64,000 nucleotides of DNA from Novosphingobium sp. SG707 (GTDB lineage Bacteria; Pseudomonadota; Alphaproteobacteria; Sphingomonadales; Sphingomonadaceae), in NCBI RefSeq assembly GCF_012275515.1, contig NZ_JAAZQL010000002.1, forward strand, positions 620,001-684,000, in the 5' to 3' direction. Positions 35,685 to 47,136 of this stretch are shown here, piece by piece. Every line of letters starts with the position of its first letter. Positions within the stretch are counted from its first letter, which is position 1. A program made the translations under genes and the position numbers. Below the pieces are notes generated by a model. It saw nothing but the letters and a program-made list of their open reading frames with translations, did not search any database and had not been told where the DNA came from.

Positions 35685-36808
35685 AATATATCTCCGAATT
35701 TCGCGATCCGGCGCTGGCGCAGAGCCTTGCCACGGCCATCGCGCGTGAGGCCGATCCGGCGCGCTCCTATGCCTTCATGGAATTTTGCGGCGGGCATACC
35801 CATGCGATCTTCCGCTATGGGGTGCAGGATCTGGTGCCGTCCAATGTGCGCTTTGTGCATGGGCCGGGGTGTCCGGTCTGCGTACTGCCGATGCGGCGGC
35901 TGGACGATGCGCTCGAACTGGCCGAGCGGCATGGCGTGATCCTGGCCACCTATGGCGACATGATGCGCGTGCCGGGCAGCGGGCGGCGATCCATGCTGAC
36001 GGCGAGGAGCGCGGGGGCCGATATCCGCATGGTCTATTCGCCGCTCGACGCGCTGGCGCTGGCGCGGGATAATCCGGACCGGCAGGTGGTGTTTATGGGG
36101 ATCGGTTTTGAAACCACCACCCCCGCCACCGGCATGGCGATCCTCACCGCGCGGGCGCAGGGGCTGAGCAATTTCAGCGTGTTCTGCAACCATGTGCTGA
36201 CCCCGCCCGCCATGGCGCATGTGCTGGCCGCGCCGGGCGTGGCGCTTGATGGCTTTCTGGGGCCGAGCCATGTTTCGACGGTGATCGGGGCGGGGGCCTA
36301 TCGCCCGCTGGTGGCGCATTATGGGCGGCCGATGGTGATTGCCGGGTTTGAACCGCTCGATGTGCTGCAATCGGTGCTGATGCTGATCCGTCAGGTAAAT
36401 GAGGGGCGCCAAGAGGTTGAGAACCAATATTCGCGCGTTGTGACCGAGGCGGGCAACACGCGGGCTCAGGCGGTGATCGAGGAGGTCTTTGCCCTGCGTG
36501 ACACGTTCGAGTGGCGCGGTTTGGGCAGCGTGCCCGACAGCGCCCGTGCGATCCGCCCCGAACTGGCCGATTTCGATGCCGAGGCGCGCTTCACCATCAG
36601 CGAGAAGCAGAGCCGTGAGGTGAAAAGCTGCGAATGCCCGGCCATCCTGCGCGGGGTGAAACAGCCAAAGGACTGCAAATTGTTCGGCAAGGCCTGCACG
36701 CCCGAAACGCCGATGGGGGCCTGCATGGTCTCCTCGGAAGGCTCTTGCGCCGCCTATTACACCTATCGCCGCGCCGAAACGATGGCCGAAATGGAGGCGG
36801 CGGAATGA
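35681..36808 (+). CDS. hypD: Fe-S scaffold protein HypD
   Basis: 375 residues. Motifs are C-G-G-H-T-H, G-P-G-C-P-V-C-V-L-P and G-F-E-T-T-T-P-A. A C-terminal cysteine-rich cluster (C-E-C-P, C-K-L-F-G-K-A-C and G-A-C-M) binds the 4Fe-4S centre. Holds iron with HypC while cyanide is delivered by HypE. Overlaps hypE by 4 bp. Confidence 0.96.
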   Translation: MKYISEFRDPALAQSLATAIAREADPARSYAFMEFCGGHTHAIFRYGVQDLVPSNVRFVHGPGCPVCVLPMRRLDDALELAERHGVILATYGDMMRVPGSGRRSMLTARSAGADIRMVYSPLDALALARDNPDRQVVFMGIGFETTTPATGMAILTARAQGLSNFSVFCNHVLTPPAMAHVLAAPGVALDGFLGPSHVSTVIGAGAYRPLVAHYGRPMVIAGFEPLDVLQSVLMLIRQVNEGRQEVENQYSRVVTEAGNTRAQAVIEEVFALRDTFEWRGLGSVPDSARAIRPELADFDAEARFTISEKQSREVKSCECPAILRGVKQPKDCKLFGKACTPETPMGACMVSSEGSCAAYYTYRRAETMAEMEAAE

Positions 36809-37842
36809 GCACCATCCTGCGCCCCGGCGCCGCCATCGAAATGGCCCATGGCGGGGGCGGTATGGCCACCACGCGCCTGATCCGCGAGATATTCGCCCGT
36901 CATTTCGCCAATCCCATCCTCGATCAGGGCCATGACGCGGCCCGCCTCAACCTGCCCCATGGGCGCATCGTGATGAGCACGGATGCCCATGTCATCAGCC
37001 CGCTGGAATTTCCCGGCGGGGATATCGGCTCGCTGGCCGTGCATGGCACGATCAATGATGTGGCCATGGGCGGCGCGGTGCCGGTGGCGCTCTCGGCGGC
37101 TTTCATCATCGAGGAAGGCTTGCCGCTCGAAACGCTCGACCGCATTGCCGCCAGCATGGGCGCGGCGGCGCGCAAGGCGGGCGTGCCCATCGCCACGGGC
37201 GATACCAAGGTGGTTGAGCGCGGGGCGGCCGATGGCCTGTTCATCACCACGACCGGTATCGGCCTGATCCCGGAAGGGATCGAGATCGCGCCCGAACGAA
37301 TCGCGCCGGGCATGGCGATCCTGCTTTCCGGCACGCTGGGCGACCATGGCGTGGCGATTTTGAGCCGGCGGCAGGGGCTTGCCTTTGGCACGACGATTGA
37401 GAGCGACAGCGCGGCGCTGCATCGGATGGTGGGCGATATGCTGGCGGCGGCGCCCTCCATCGCCTGTCTGCGCGATCCCACGCGGGGGGGGCTGTCGGCC
37501 ACGCTCAACGAGTTGGCCGAGGCGGCGGGAGTGAGCATGACGTTGAAAGAGGCGGCGATCCCCGTGCGGCCGGAGGTGGCAGGGGCGTGTGAATTGCTGG
37601 GCCTCGACCCGATCCATATCGCCAATGAGGGCAAGCTGATCTGCATCTGTCCAGGGGATCAGGCCGAGGCGGTGCTGAACATCATGCGCGCCCATCCCGA
37701 AGGGCGCGATGCGGCGCAGATCGGCACGGTGGGCGCATCCATGCCCCCCGGCACGCCCGGTTTGCTGCGCATGGAAACGCTGATCGGGGGCATGCGCGTG
37801 GTCGACTGGTTGGCGGGTGAGCAATTGCCCAGAATCTGCTAG
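36805..37842 (+). CDS. hypE: carbamoyl dehydratase HypE
   Basis: 345 residues. The C-terminus P-R-I-C carries the cysteine converted to thiocyanate, the cyanide source for iron. The N-terminal H-G-G-G-G and the central D-P-T-R-G-G purine-binding motif are intact. Start at 36805 (ATGA overlap with hypD) is preferred over the longer open frame. Confidence 0.96.
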   Translation: MSTILRPGAAIEMAHGGGGMATTRLIREIFARHFANPILDQGHDAARLNLPHGRIVMSTDAHVISPLEFPGGDIGSLAVHGTINDVAMGGAVPVALSAAFIIEEGLPLETLDRIAASMGAAARKAGVPIATGDTKVVERGAADGLFITTTGIGLIPEGIEIAPERIAPGMAILLSGTLGDHGVAILSRRQGLAFGTTIESDSAALHRMVGDMLAAAPSIACLRDPTRGGLSATLNELAEAAGVSMTLKEAAIPVRPEVAGACELLGLDPIHIANEGKLICICPGDQAEAVLNIMRAHPEGRDAAQIGTVGASMPPGTPGLLRMETLIGGMRVVDWLAGEQLPRIC

Positions 37843-37853
37843 GGGCTTGATCC

Positions 37854-39340
<1,487 letters not shown>

Positions 39341-39344
<4 letters not shown>

Positions 39345-40411
39345 TGGCGCCGGGCGGATTTGACAGGTTCGATGGGGATCGTTTCGGGGGCCGCTTCGAT
39401 CCGTCCCATGTCGATTGCCCGCATGATCCGGTGCAGGAATTTGCCGCACTTGCCGATTTGGGAATGAATGGCGAGGATATGTGGATCGACGTCATCCGCA
39501 AGATGGATGATGTCTATGCCGACCTCGTCGCCAGCCAGACCGCACTGGAGGAGCGCAATATCGCGCTTGAGCGCACGCTGGCCGAACTGGACGCGGCGCA
39601 TCGCAAATTGCGCCAGACCCAGCAGCAATTGCTGACCAGCGAGAAGATGGCCGCGCTGGGCCGTCTGGTGGCGGGCGTGGCGCATGAGCTGAACAATCCG
39701 ATCAGTTTCGTGTTCGGCAATATGTATGCGCTGAAACGCTATGGCGGGGCGATCACGCAATATCTGGCCGCGATTGATGCCGGGCGGGGCGGGGCCGAAC
39801 TGGCGGCTCTGCGCGAAAAGCTCAAGATCGACCGGGTGCTCTCCGACATCGGCCCCTTGGTCGATGGCACGCTGGAAGGGGCCGAGCGGGTGCGGGACAT
39901 CGTGCAGGATTTGCGCCGCTTTTCCGCCAGCCAGCGCGAACCGCTGGAAAGTTTCAACCTTGTCCGGCTGGTGCATACGGCGGCGGATTGGGTCTTGAAG
40001 GCCCTGCGCGATCCGCCCGAATTGCATTGCGCGCTGCCCGAAAGGCTGGAGATTTCCAGCCGCAAGGGGCAGTTGCACCAGATCCTCGTCAATCTGGTGC
40101 AGAACGCCGCCGATGCTTTGCGCGACCGCGAAGGCGGCGTGATCGATATTTCCGCCGCGCAGGAGGGCGACACCATCGCCCTCTCGGTGGCCGACAATGG
40201 GCCGGGCGTGACGCGCGATCATCAGGACAAGATATTCGAACCCTTCTTCACCACCAAGCCGATCGGCGCGGGGACAGGGCTGGGCCTCTATGTCTCCTAT
40301 ACGATGGCGGGCAAATTGGGCGGATCGCTCGATTATGCCGATGCGCCCGGCGGCGGGGCGGTATTCACGTTGCGCCTGCCGCTGGCGGGGCCGGAAGGGG
40401 GCGAGGAATGA
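39341..40411 (+). CDS. hoxJ: hydrogenase sensor histidine kinase HoxJ
   Basis: 356 residues. A coiled coil at about 55-105 precedes the phosphoacceptor H115 in V-A-H-E-L-N-N-P. The N, G1 and G2 ATP boxes follow. No transmembrane helix and no PAS domain is visible in the first 55 residues, unlike R. eutropha HoxJ. It should take the H2 signal from HupUV and act on HoxA. ATGA overlaps on both sides. Confidence 0.88.
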
Positions 40412-41436
40412 CCTATCCCGCCGGAACCCCCACGCGTCCGCTGCGCCTGATCTGGCTGCAATCGGGGGGCTGCGGGGGTTGCACGCTCTCCCTGCTGGGC
40501 CAGCAGAAGCCGGATCTCGTCACCGCCCTGCGCGCCGCTCATGTCGAGGTCCTGTGGCACCCCTCGCTCTCCGAGGCGACCGGGGCGGAGGCGCGCGCGA
40601 TCCTTGACGCCGCCGCCGATGGGACGCAGCCGGTCGATATTCTCTGCCTCGAGGGATCGGTCATCCACGGCCCAAACGGCACCGGCGGCTTTCACCTGAT
40701 GGCGGGCACGGGGCGGCCGATGCGCGACATGATCGGCGCGATTGCCGCCCATGCGACCCATATTATCGCGGTCGGCTCCTGCGCCGCCTTTGGCGGCATC
40801 ACGGCGGGCGGGGGCAATGCGGTGGAGGCGGGCGGGCTTGCCTATAATGGCACGCGGGCTGGAGGCTTGCTGGGTGCGGGATTTCGCGCGCGGGGTGGTT
40901 TGCCGGTCATTAATATCGCCGGTTGCCCGATCCATCCGGGATGGTTTGTCGATACTATCCTGCAACTGGCGGGCGGTACCCTGTCCGCCGCCGACCTCGA
41001 CGAATGGGAGCGCCCGCTGGCCTATACTTCGCAACTGGTCCACCACGGCTGCGCCCGCAACGAATATTATGAATTCAAGGCCAGCGCCGAGGAACTGGGC
41101 GACCTTGGCTGCATGATGGAAAACCTCGGCTGCAAAGGCACGCAGGCGCGCGCCGATTGTAACACGCGGGCGTGGAACGGGTCGGGTTCGTGCCTAACGG
41201 GGGGATATCCCTGTATCAACTGCACCGCGCCGGGTTTTGAAGAACCGGGCCACAGTTTCTCGCTGACGCCCAAGATTAGCGGCATCCCCATCGGATTGCC
41301 CACCGACATGCCCAAGGCGTGGTTCGTCGCGCTGGCCAGCCTGTCCAAGGCCGCCACGCCGCGCCGGTTGAAGGAAAATGCCGCAAGGCCCACCCCCGCC
41401 ATCCTGCCGCGCGACCGGCGCAAGGAGGGCGCATGA
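40408..41436 (+). CDS. hupU: H2-sensing regulatory hydrogenase small subunit (HupU/HoxB)
   Basis: 342 residues, no Tat signal, so cytoplasmic. Proximal-cluster cysteines C22 and C25 sit in the standard four-cysteine arrangement, without the extra pair of HupS. Later cysteines for the medial and distal clusters occur in H-H-G-C-A-R-N, G-C-M-M, G-C-K-G-T and C-I-N-C. Forms the sensor with HupV. ATG at 40408 in ATGA overlap with hoxJ. Confidence 0.93.
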   Translation: MTYPAGTPTRPLRLIWLQSGGCGGCTLSLLGQQKPDLVTALRAAHVEVLWHPSLSEATGAEARAILDAAADGTQPVDILCLEGSVIHGPNGTGGFHLMAGTGRPMRDMIGAIAAHATHIIAVGSCAAFGGITAGGGNAVEAGGLAYNGTRAGGLLGAGFRARGGLPVINIAGCPIHPGWFVDTILQLAGGTLSAADLDEWERPLAYTSQLVHHGCARNEYYEFKASAEELGDLGCMMENLGCKGTQARADCNTRAWNGSGSCLTGGYPCINCTAPGFEEPGHSFSLTPKISGIPIGLPTDMPKAWFVALASLSKAATPRRLKENAARPTPAILPRDRRKEGA

Positions 41437-42902
41437 GCGAGAAGCCATCGCGCCTGATCCTCGGCCCGTTCAACCGGGTGGAGGGCGATCTTGAGGTGCG
41501 GCTCGACATCGCGGGCGATCATGTTGAGGGCGCGCGCGTCACCTCGCCGCTCTATCGCGGGTTTGAGGCGATGCTGGTGGGGCGGCCCGCTGCGGACGCG
41601 CTGACCTATGCCCCGCGCATCTGCGGCATCTGCTCGGTCTCGCAAAGCGTGGCGGCGGCCCGCGCCTTGGCCGGGGTGCGCCCCGCCGGGCTGGAGCGGC
41701 GCTTGCCCCCTGCCAATGGCCAACATGCGATCAATCTGGTCCATGCGGTGGAAAATATCGCGGACCATATCACCCATTTCTACCTGTTTTTCATGCCCGA
41801 TTTCGCGCGCGCCGCCTATGCGGGCGAGCCTTGGCATCAGGCGGCGGCGGACCGTTTCACGGCGCTGAAAGGCAGCGCGGCAATCCAGATGCTGCCCGCG
41901 CGCGCTGGCCTGATGAACATGATGGGCGTGCTGGCGGGCAAATGGCCCCATACCCTCTCCATCCAGCCGGGCGGATCGACGCGGGCCATCACGCGGGCCG
42001 AACAGGCGCGGTTGCGGCTGATGCTGTCGGGCTTTCGCGCCTTTTGCGAAAATACCCTGTTCGCCGCGCCTTTGGAGACCGTGGCCGCGATTTCCAGCCG
42101 CGAAGCGCTTTACGATTGGGCGCAGGGGCGCGGGGGGGATTTCGCCCATTTCCTGACTATCGCGCAAAGGCTCGACCTGGCGCGATCCGGCGTGACGCGC
42201 CTGCGCCATATCGCGTTCGGCGCCTATGCCAGCGGGGATGGGCCGCTGTTTCCGCGCGGGATGTTCGATGCCGGGATCGGTGCGGCGGGACCTCTGCCCA
42301 TCGGCGCGATCACCGAGGATGTGTCCCACGCATGGTATGCCGGTGATGGCGGCGCGCCTCGCCATGCCGCCCCCGCGCCCGATATGAGCAACCCCGACGC
42401 CTATAGCTGGTGCAAGGCCCCGCGCCTTGGCGGAAATGTGGCCGAGGTGGGGGCGCTTTCGCGGCAATTGGTGGCGGGACATCCGCTGCTGCGCGATTAT
42501 GTGGCGCGCGACGGGGCCAGCGTCGAGGCCCGCGTGGTGGCGCGCATCATTGAGGTGGCGCTGGTGGTGATGGCGATGGAGCATTGGATCGCCGCCATCG
42601 ACCCTGCCGCGCCTTTTCAGGACACGCGCCCGCGGCTGGACACGGGCGATGCCATGGGCCTGACCGAGGCGGCGCGGGGGAGCCTTGGCCACTGGCTGCG
42701 GCTGGATGGCGGGCGGATCAGCCATTATCAGATCATCGCGCCTACTACGTGGAACTTCTCCCCACGCGATGCCCAAGGCGTGCCGGGGCCATTGGAACAG
42801 GCCCTTGTCGGCGCGCCCATCCGCGCGGGCGAGACAGAGCCGGTTTCGGTCCAGCATATCGTGCGCAGTTTCGACCCCTGCATGGTCTGCACGGTGCATT
42901 GA
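41433..42902 (+). CDS. hupV: H2-sensing regulatory hydrogenase large subunit (HupV/HoxC)
   Basis: 489 residues. NiFe ligands are C64/C67 (R-I-C-G-I-C) and C483/C486 (D-P-C-M-V-C-T-V-H). The protein ends exactly at the histidine, without the cleavable tail, as expected for regulatory hydrogenases, which need no endopeptidase. Start at 41433 (ATGA overlap). Shares one base with hypF. Confidence 0.95.
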   Translation: MSEKPSRLILGPFNRVEGDLEVRLDIAGDHVEGARVTSPLYRGFEAMLVGRPAADALTYAPRICGICSVSQSVAAARALAGVRPAGLERRLPPANGQHAINLVHAVENIADHITHFYLFFMPDFARAAYAGEPWHQAAADRFTALKGSAAIQMLPARAGLMNMMGVLAGKWPHTLSIQPGGSTRAITRAEQARLRLMLSGFRAFCENTLFAAPLETVAAISSREALYDWAQGRGGDFAHFLTIAQRLDLARSGVTRLRHIAFGAYASGDGPLFPRGMFDAGIGAAGPLPIGAITEDVSHAWYAGDGGAPRHAAPAPDMSNPDAYSWCKAPRLGGNVAEVGALSRQLVAGHPLLRDYVARDGASVEARVVARIIEVALVVMAMEHWIAAIDPAAPFQDTRPRLDTGDAMGLTEAARGSLGHWLRLDGGRISHYQIIAPTTWNFSPRDAQGVPGPLEQALVGAPIRAGETEPVSVQHIVRSFDPCMVCTVH

Positions 42903-45151
42903 TGTCGGTGTGCGGGCGCAGCATCCGCGTGCGCGGGACGGTGCAGGGCGTGGGCTTTCGCCCCTTCGTCTGGCGTCTGGCGCAAGAACTTGGCCTGACG
43001 GGCGAAGTGTCGAACGATGGCGAGGGCGTGCGCATCGCGGCATGGGGCGATGAAGCGGAGCTGGACGAACTGGCGCGCCGCATTCGGGACGAGGCGCCGC
43101 CCTTGGCCCGCGTGGCGGGCATCGAGGTATGCGATGCGCCGGTTGGTCAAGGCTGGGGCGCGTTCCGCATTGTCGAAAGCGGGCAGGGCGCCACCACCAC
43201 CGCCATCCCGCCCGATGCGGCAACCTGTCCAGCCTGTCTGGCCGAAATCCGCGATTCCGCAGAGCGGCGGCACGGCTATGCTTTCACCAATTGCACCCAT
43301 TGCGGCCCGCGTCTGACCATCGCCCGCGCCATTCCGTGGGACCGGGCGCAGACCAGCATGGCCGATTTCCCCATGTGCGAAGCCTGCGCCGCGCAATATG
43401 GCGATCCGGCGGACCGGCGTTTCCATGCCCAGCCGATTGCCTGCCCCGCCTGCGGTCCGCGCCTTTGGGTTGAGGGGGGCGGGGGAGAACCCATCGCGGC
43501 GGCCGCGCAACTACTGCGCAGCGGGGGGATTGTGGCGATCAAGGGATTGGGCGGGTTTCATCTGGCCTGCGATGCGATGAATGCGCGGGCGGTGGCGGAA
43601 TTGCGCCGCCGCAAGGCCCGCGATGCCAAGCCCTTTGCGGTGATGACCGCTCGGCCGGAGGACTTGTGCGAGGTCAGCGCCCCGGCACGCGCCTTGCTGG
43701 AAAGCGCGGCGGCGCCGATTGTCCTTTTGCCTCGCGTGGCCGATGTGCCTGATGCGCTGGCCCCGGATCAGGATCATCTGGGAGTGATGCTGCCCGCCAC
43801 GCCTTTGCACCATTTGCTGATGGCCGAATTTGGCGGGCCTTTGGTGATGACCTCGGGCAATCGGTCCGACGAGCCGCAGGTGATCGACAATGCGCAGGCG
43901 CGCGAGGCTTTGGCCGGGGTTGCGGATGCCTTTGTGATGCATGACCGGACAATCGAGAACCGGCTGGATGACAGTGTTCTGGCCATGGACGAGGCGGGCG
44001 CGCCCATCCCCATCCGCCGCGCGCGGGGATATGCGCCCGCGCCCATCGCCCTGCCCTTCGACGGCCTGCCCCCGGTGCTGGCCTGCGGGGGGGAACTGAA
44101 GGCGACCTTCACCCTGATCCGGGGCGGCGAGGCGATGGTCGGCCCGCATATCGGTGATCTGGAGCAGGCGGCGGCGCTGGAGGATTATCGCGCGATGCTC
44201 GACCTCTATCGCCGCCTGTTCGATTTCACGCCCCGGATTGTCGCGGTCGATGCCCATGGCGGCTACCTCTCCACCCAGATGGGCGAGCGGATCGCGCAGG
44301 AAACGGGTGCGGCATTGGTCCGCGTGGCGCATCATCATGCCCATATGGCGGCCTGTATGGCCGATAATGGCATGGCTGATGGCGAGCATGTAGGCCTGTT
44401 GCTCGACGGGCTGGGGTTGGGGCCGGATGGCGCGCTTTGGGGCGGCGAAGTGCTGCGCGGGGGCTATCGCGGGGTTGAGCGTGTGGGCGGTTTCGCGCCG
44501 GTGCCACTGATCGGCGGAGCGGCGGCGATGAAGGAGCCGTGGCGCAATCTGCTGGCTCATCTGCGCGCGGCGTTTGGGGCAGATTGGCGCGCGGCGGCGG
44601 GGTCTTTGTTGCACCATCTGCCCGAGGAACCCAAGTTGCGCTTGGCCGAAAGCATGATCGACAGCGGCACGAATTGTCCGCCATGTTCATCGGCAGGGCG
44701 GTTGTTCGATGCGGCGGCGGCGGCGCTGGGCATCCATCCCTTGCGGATCAGCCATGAGGGGCAGGCGGCCATGGCGCTCGAAGCCTTGGCCCGGCCCTTT
44801 GACGAGGCGGCGTGGGACGTTGCGCCTGCTCTGGAATGGGGCGGATTGTGGCGGGCGCTGCTGGGCGATCTGGACGCAGGCGTTGCGCCGGGGCGGATTG
44901 CGGCGCGGTTTCATGCCACGCTGGCAAGGGCATTGGCGCATCACGCGGCTTTGGCCGGCACGCCGGGCGGCCATGTCGTCCTGTCGGGCGGGGTGATGCA
45001 GAACCGGGTGTTGCTGGCCGCGCTGCGCCGGGAAATCCGCGCGCGAGGCATGGTGCCGGTGGCGCACAAACAGGTGCCGGCCAATGATGGCGGCCTGTCG
45101 CTGGGGCAGGGAATAATCGCCGCGTTAACGTTAAGGGGGAGTGGAGAATGA
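42902..45151 (+). CDS. hypF: carbamoyltransferase HypF
   Basis: 749 residues. An acylphosphatase domain (G-T-V-Q-G-V-G-F-R at 12-20), two C-x2-C zinc-finger pairs, a YrdC domain and a Kae1-like carbamoyltransferase domain (H-H-H-A-H-M) occur in order. Activates carbamoyl phosphate and gives the carbamoyl group to HypE for cyanide synthesis. Its distance from hypABCDE, after hupUV, is a lineage-typical rearrangement. ATGA overlap with the following DUF3422 gene. Confidence 0.96.
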   Translation: MSVCGRSIRVRGTVQGVGFRPFVWRLAQELGLTGEVSNDGEGVRIAAWGDEAELDELARRIRDEAPPLARVAGIEVCDAPVGQGWGAFRIVESGQGATTTAIPPDAATCPACLAEIRDSAERRHGYAFTNCTHCGPRLTIARAIPWDRAQTSMADFPMCEACAAQYGDPADRRFHAQPIACPACGPRLWVEGGGGEPIAAAAQLLRSGGIVAIKGLGGFHLACDAMNARAVAELRRRKARDAKPFAVMTARPEDLCEVSAPARALLESAAAPIVLLPRVADVPDALAPDQDHLGVMLPATPLHHLLMAEFGGPLVMTSGNRSDEPQVIDNAQAREALAGVADAFVMHDRTIENRLDDSVLAMDEAGAPIPIRRARGYAPAPIALPFDGLPPVLACGGELKATFTLIRGGEAMVGPHIGDLEQAAALEDYRAMLDLYRRLFDFTPRIVAVDAHGGYLSTQMGERIAQETGAALVRVAHHHAHMAACMADNGMADGEHVGLLLDGLGLGPDGALWGGEVLRGGYRGVERVGGFAPVPLIGGAAAMKEPWRNLLAHLRAAFGADWRAAAGSLLHHLPEEPKLRLAESMIDSGTNCPPCSSAGRLFDAAAAALGIHPLRISHEGQAAMALEALARPFDEAAWDVAPALEWGGLWRALLGDLDAGVAPGRIAARFHATLARALAHHAALAGTPGGHVVLSGGVMQNRVLLAALRREIRARGMVPVAHKQVPANDGGLSLGQGIIAALTLRGSGE

Positions 45152-46398
45152 GGCTCGACGAACATCCGCTGCGGCGGCAGGTGGTGGGCGAGATGCATCT
45201 GCGTCGCTGGCCCGCGATCCATGCGCCGACGCGGATCCTTCAGGTGCTGCGCCTGGTCTCGCCCGAGGAGCGGGCGGGGCAAAGGGCGATGCTGGAAAAT
45301 CTGCCCATCGGCGGGCGGCTGAACCAATCGGACAATCCGCGCCATGCCGAGGGTGAGCTTGGCCCCGGTATTTCCTTTGTCTGGGAGCAGCACAGCGAGG
45401 CCTGCGGCATCACCCTGTTCATGCACGAACCCCATGCCGACCCCGCGCAGGCGCTGGCATGGATCGAGCGTTTTCCCGGACAGGTCATCCGCGCCACGCG
45501 CATCCATGTGGTTGAAAATCAGGCGCAGGCGCGCGACCTTTTGCCGCAGATGGGCTTTGTCGGCTCCGATCTTGTGTCCTGCATGATCGGCGCGTCCGGC
45601 GTGCGCCTGTGGTCGGATTTCCGCATCGGGGCCGAGGGGCTGGGCATTGCGCTGGTTTCGGCCAATGGCGCGGCGCCTGCCGATCTGGCGCGGTTGCTGC
45701 AGCGGTTTCAGGAATTGGGCAATTACCGCAATCTGGCGCTGATGGGCCTGCCGGTGGCGCAGGCCTACTGGCCCCGGCTGGACGCGGCCGAGGCGACCTT
45801 GCGCGAACTGGCCGCCGATGTGGCCAATCCCGACACGACCGACGATGCGCTGCTCGAACGGGTTTCGGTGCTCAGCCTCGATCTCATGTCGCTGTCGACC
45901 GAGACGCATTACCGGATGAGCGCGACCGCCGCCTATGCCCAATTGGTGGAGGAGCGATTGGCGGGCCTGATGCCGCGCGCCATTCCCGGCCATCCCAGCC
46001 TTGAGGATTTCACCCAGCGCCGCCTGCTGCCCGCGATCCGCACCACGCAGGCCTATTCGCGGCGGCTGGAGGATTTGACGCAGCGCGCGGCGCATTTCAC
46101 CTCGCTGCTGCGCACCCGCGTCGAAACCCGGATCGAGAACCAGAACGGGCGCTTGCTGCGCTCGATGGAGCGGTCATCCAGCCTGCAATTGCGGCTGCAG
46201 CAACTGGTCGAGGGCCTCTCGGTCGTCGCGCTCAGCTATTATGGCATCAGCCTGATCGGCTATATGCTCAAGGCCGCCGAGCATCGGTTTGAACATTTCC
46301 CGGCGGCCGAGATCATGGGCGTGATGGTGCCCATGGTGGTGGTCGGCATGTGGATGGGGCTGCACCGGATGAAGGCGCGGGTTCTGGGCGAACATTGA
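45148..46398 (+). CDS. DUF3422 family membrane protein at the end of the hydrogenase operon
   Basis: 416 residues. The first ~350 are soluble and helical, with a probable coiled coil near 290-350. Two transmembrane helices follow near the C-terminus (about 356-375 and 390-408). The pattern fits the uncharacterised DUF3422 family. Its ATG sits inside the hypF stop (ATGA), so it is read from the same message. No hydrogenase role is known for this family. Position suggests membrane assembly or electron transfer, but the gene may simply be a read-through passenger. Confidence 0.85.
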   Translation: MRLDEHPLRRQVVGEMHLRRWPAIHAPTRILQVLRLVSPEERAGQRAMLENLPIGGRLNQSDNPRHAEGELGPGISFVWEQHSEACGITLFMHEPHADPAQALAWIERFPGQVIRATRIHVVENQAQARDLLPQMGFVGSDLVSCMIGASGVRLWSDFRIGAEGLGIALVSANGAAPADLARLLQRFQELGNYRNLALMGLPVAQAYWPRLDAAEATLRELAADVANPDTTDDALLERVSVLSLDLMSLSTETHYRMSATAAYAQLVEERLAGLMPRAIPGHPSLEDFTQRRLLPAIRTTQAYSRRLEDLTQRAAHFTSLLRTRVETRIENQNGRLLRSMERSSSLQLRLQQLVEGLSVVALSYYGISLIGYMLKAAEHRFEHFPAAEIMGVMVPMVVVGMWMGLHRMKARVLGEH

Positions 46399-46432
46399 TC
46401 GCCCGGAACCCCGCCCACAGCTGTGGCGCTCC

Positions 46433-47131
46433 TTACTTGGGGCGATAGATTGCGAAGATCTTCGTCACGTCCTCGCGGCTTTCCCAACTGCACTGGGCGT
46501 TCTGTTCGACCATGAACAGGTCACCCTTGCGGAACGTGCCCTCGCGGCCTTCCTCGTCAATGAAAGTCACGCTGCCGTCGAGCAGATACATCAGTTCGAA
46601 ATGGCGATAGGGCATCGCGCGGCGGTGATAGGGGGTGGAATCCCAGACACCGACCATGAACTCGCCGTCGGTGGAGAGGAACTGCGTGTGGTTGCGGCAT
46701 TGCGGCGTGGGGCCGATCAGCAATTCGGCCAAGGGCGCACCCGAGGGGACGCGCTCGGTGGTCGGATCGACAACGGTGACGCCCGCCGCTTCGCCCGCGC
46801 CGCCGGTATAGCGCATGGTGACGACGCGGGCATGGTCCGCGCTCCAGTCAAAGCCTTGCGGGCCGGACAGGACGAGGCTGCCGCCCTTGGCTAAGGTGTG
46901 GGTCTGGCCGCCCGCGGTGATCTGCGCTTCTCCCTCGGCCACGATCAGCATCGTGTCGCCGGGCTGCGTCTGCGCGCTGCCGCTGCCCGAAAGGAGGTAG
47001 GCGTGCATTTCCACCGGGCCGCCGCGCAGGGGCAGCAGCGCCGCATCCGCGCCAAACGGTTCCGCGCCTGCCTGTGCGGTCTGGGCAAAGGCGTCGAGGT
47101 CGATAAAGGAGGGGCATGTGGTCAGATTCAT
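46433..47131 (-). CDS. two-domain cupin protein
   Basis: 232 residues from the ATG at 47131, which has GCAGGAG eight bases before it. Two cupin halves; the C-terminal one has the H-F-E-L and D-G-S-V-T-F-I-D-E motif pattern close to DUF861/(S)-ureidoglycine aminohydrolase cupins. Enzyme or sensor role is not established. Last gene of a leftward seven-gene unit, 5 bp after the M20 gene. Confidence 0.85.
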   Translation of the reverse strand: MNLTTCPSFIDLDAFAQTAQAGAEPFGADAALLPLRGGPVEMHAYLLSGSGSAQTQPGDTMLIVAEGEAQITAGGQTHTLAKGGSLVLSGPQGFDWSADHARVVTMRYTGGAGEAAGVTVVDPTTERVPSGAPLAELLIGPTPQCRNHTQFLSTDGEFMVGVWDSTPYHRRAMPYRHFELMYLLDGSVTFIDEEGREGTFRKGDLFMVEQNAQCSWESREDVTKIFAIYRPK

Positions 47132-47136
47132 GGCAT

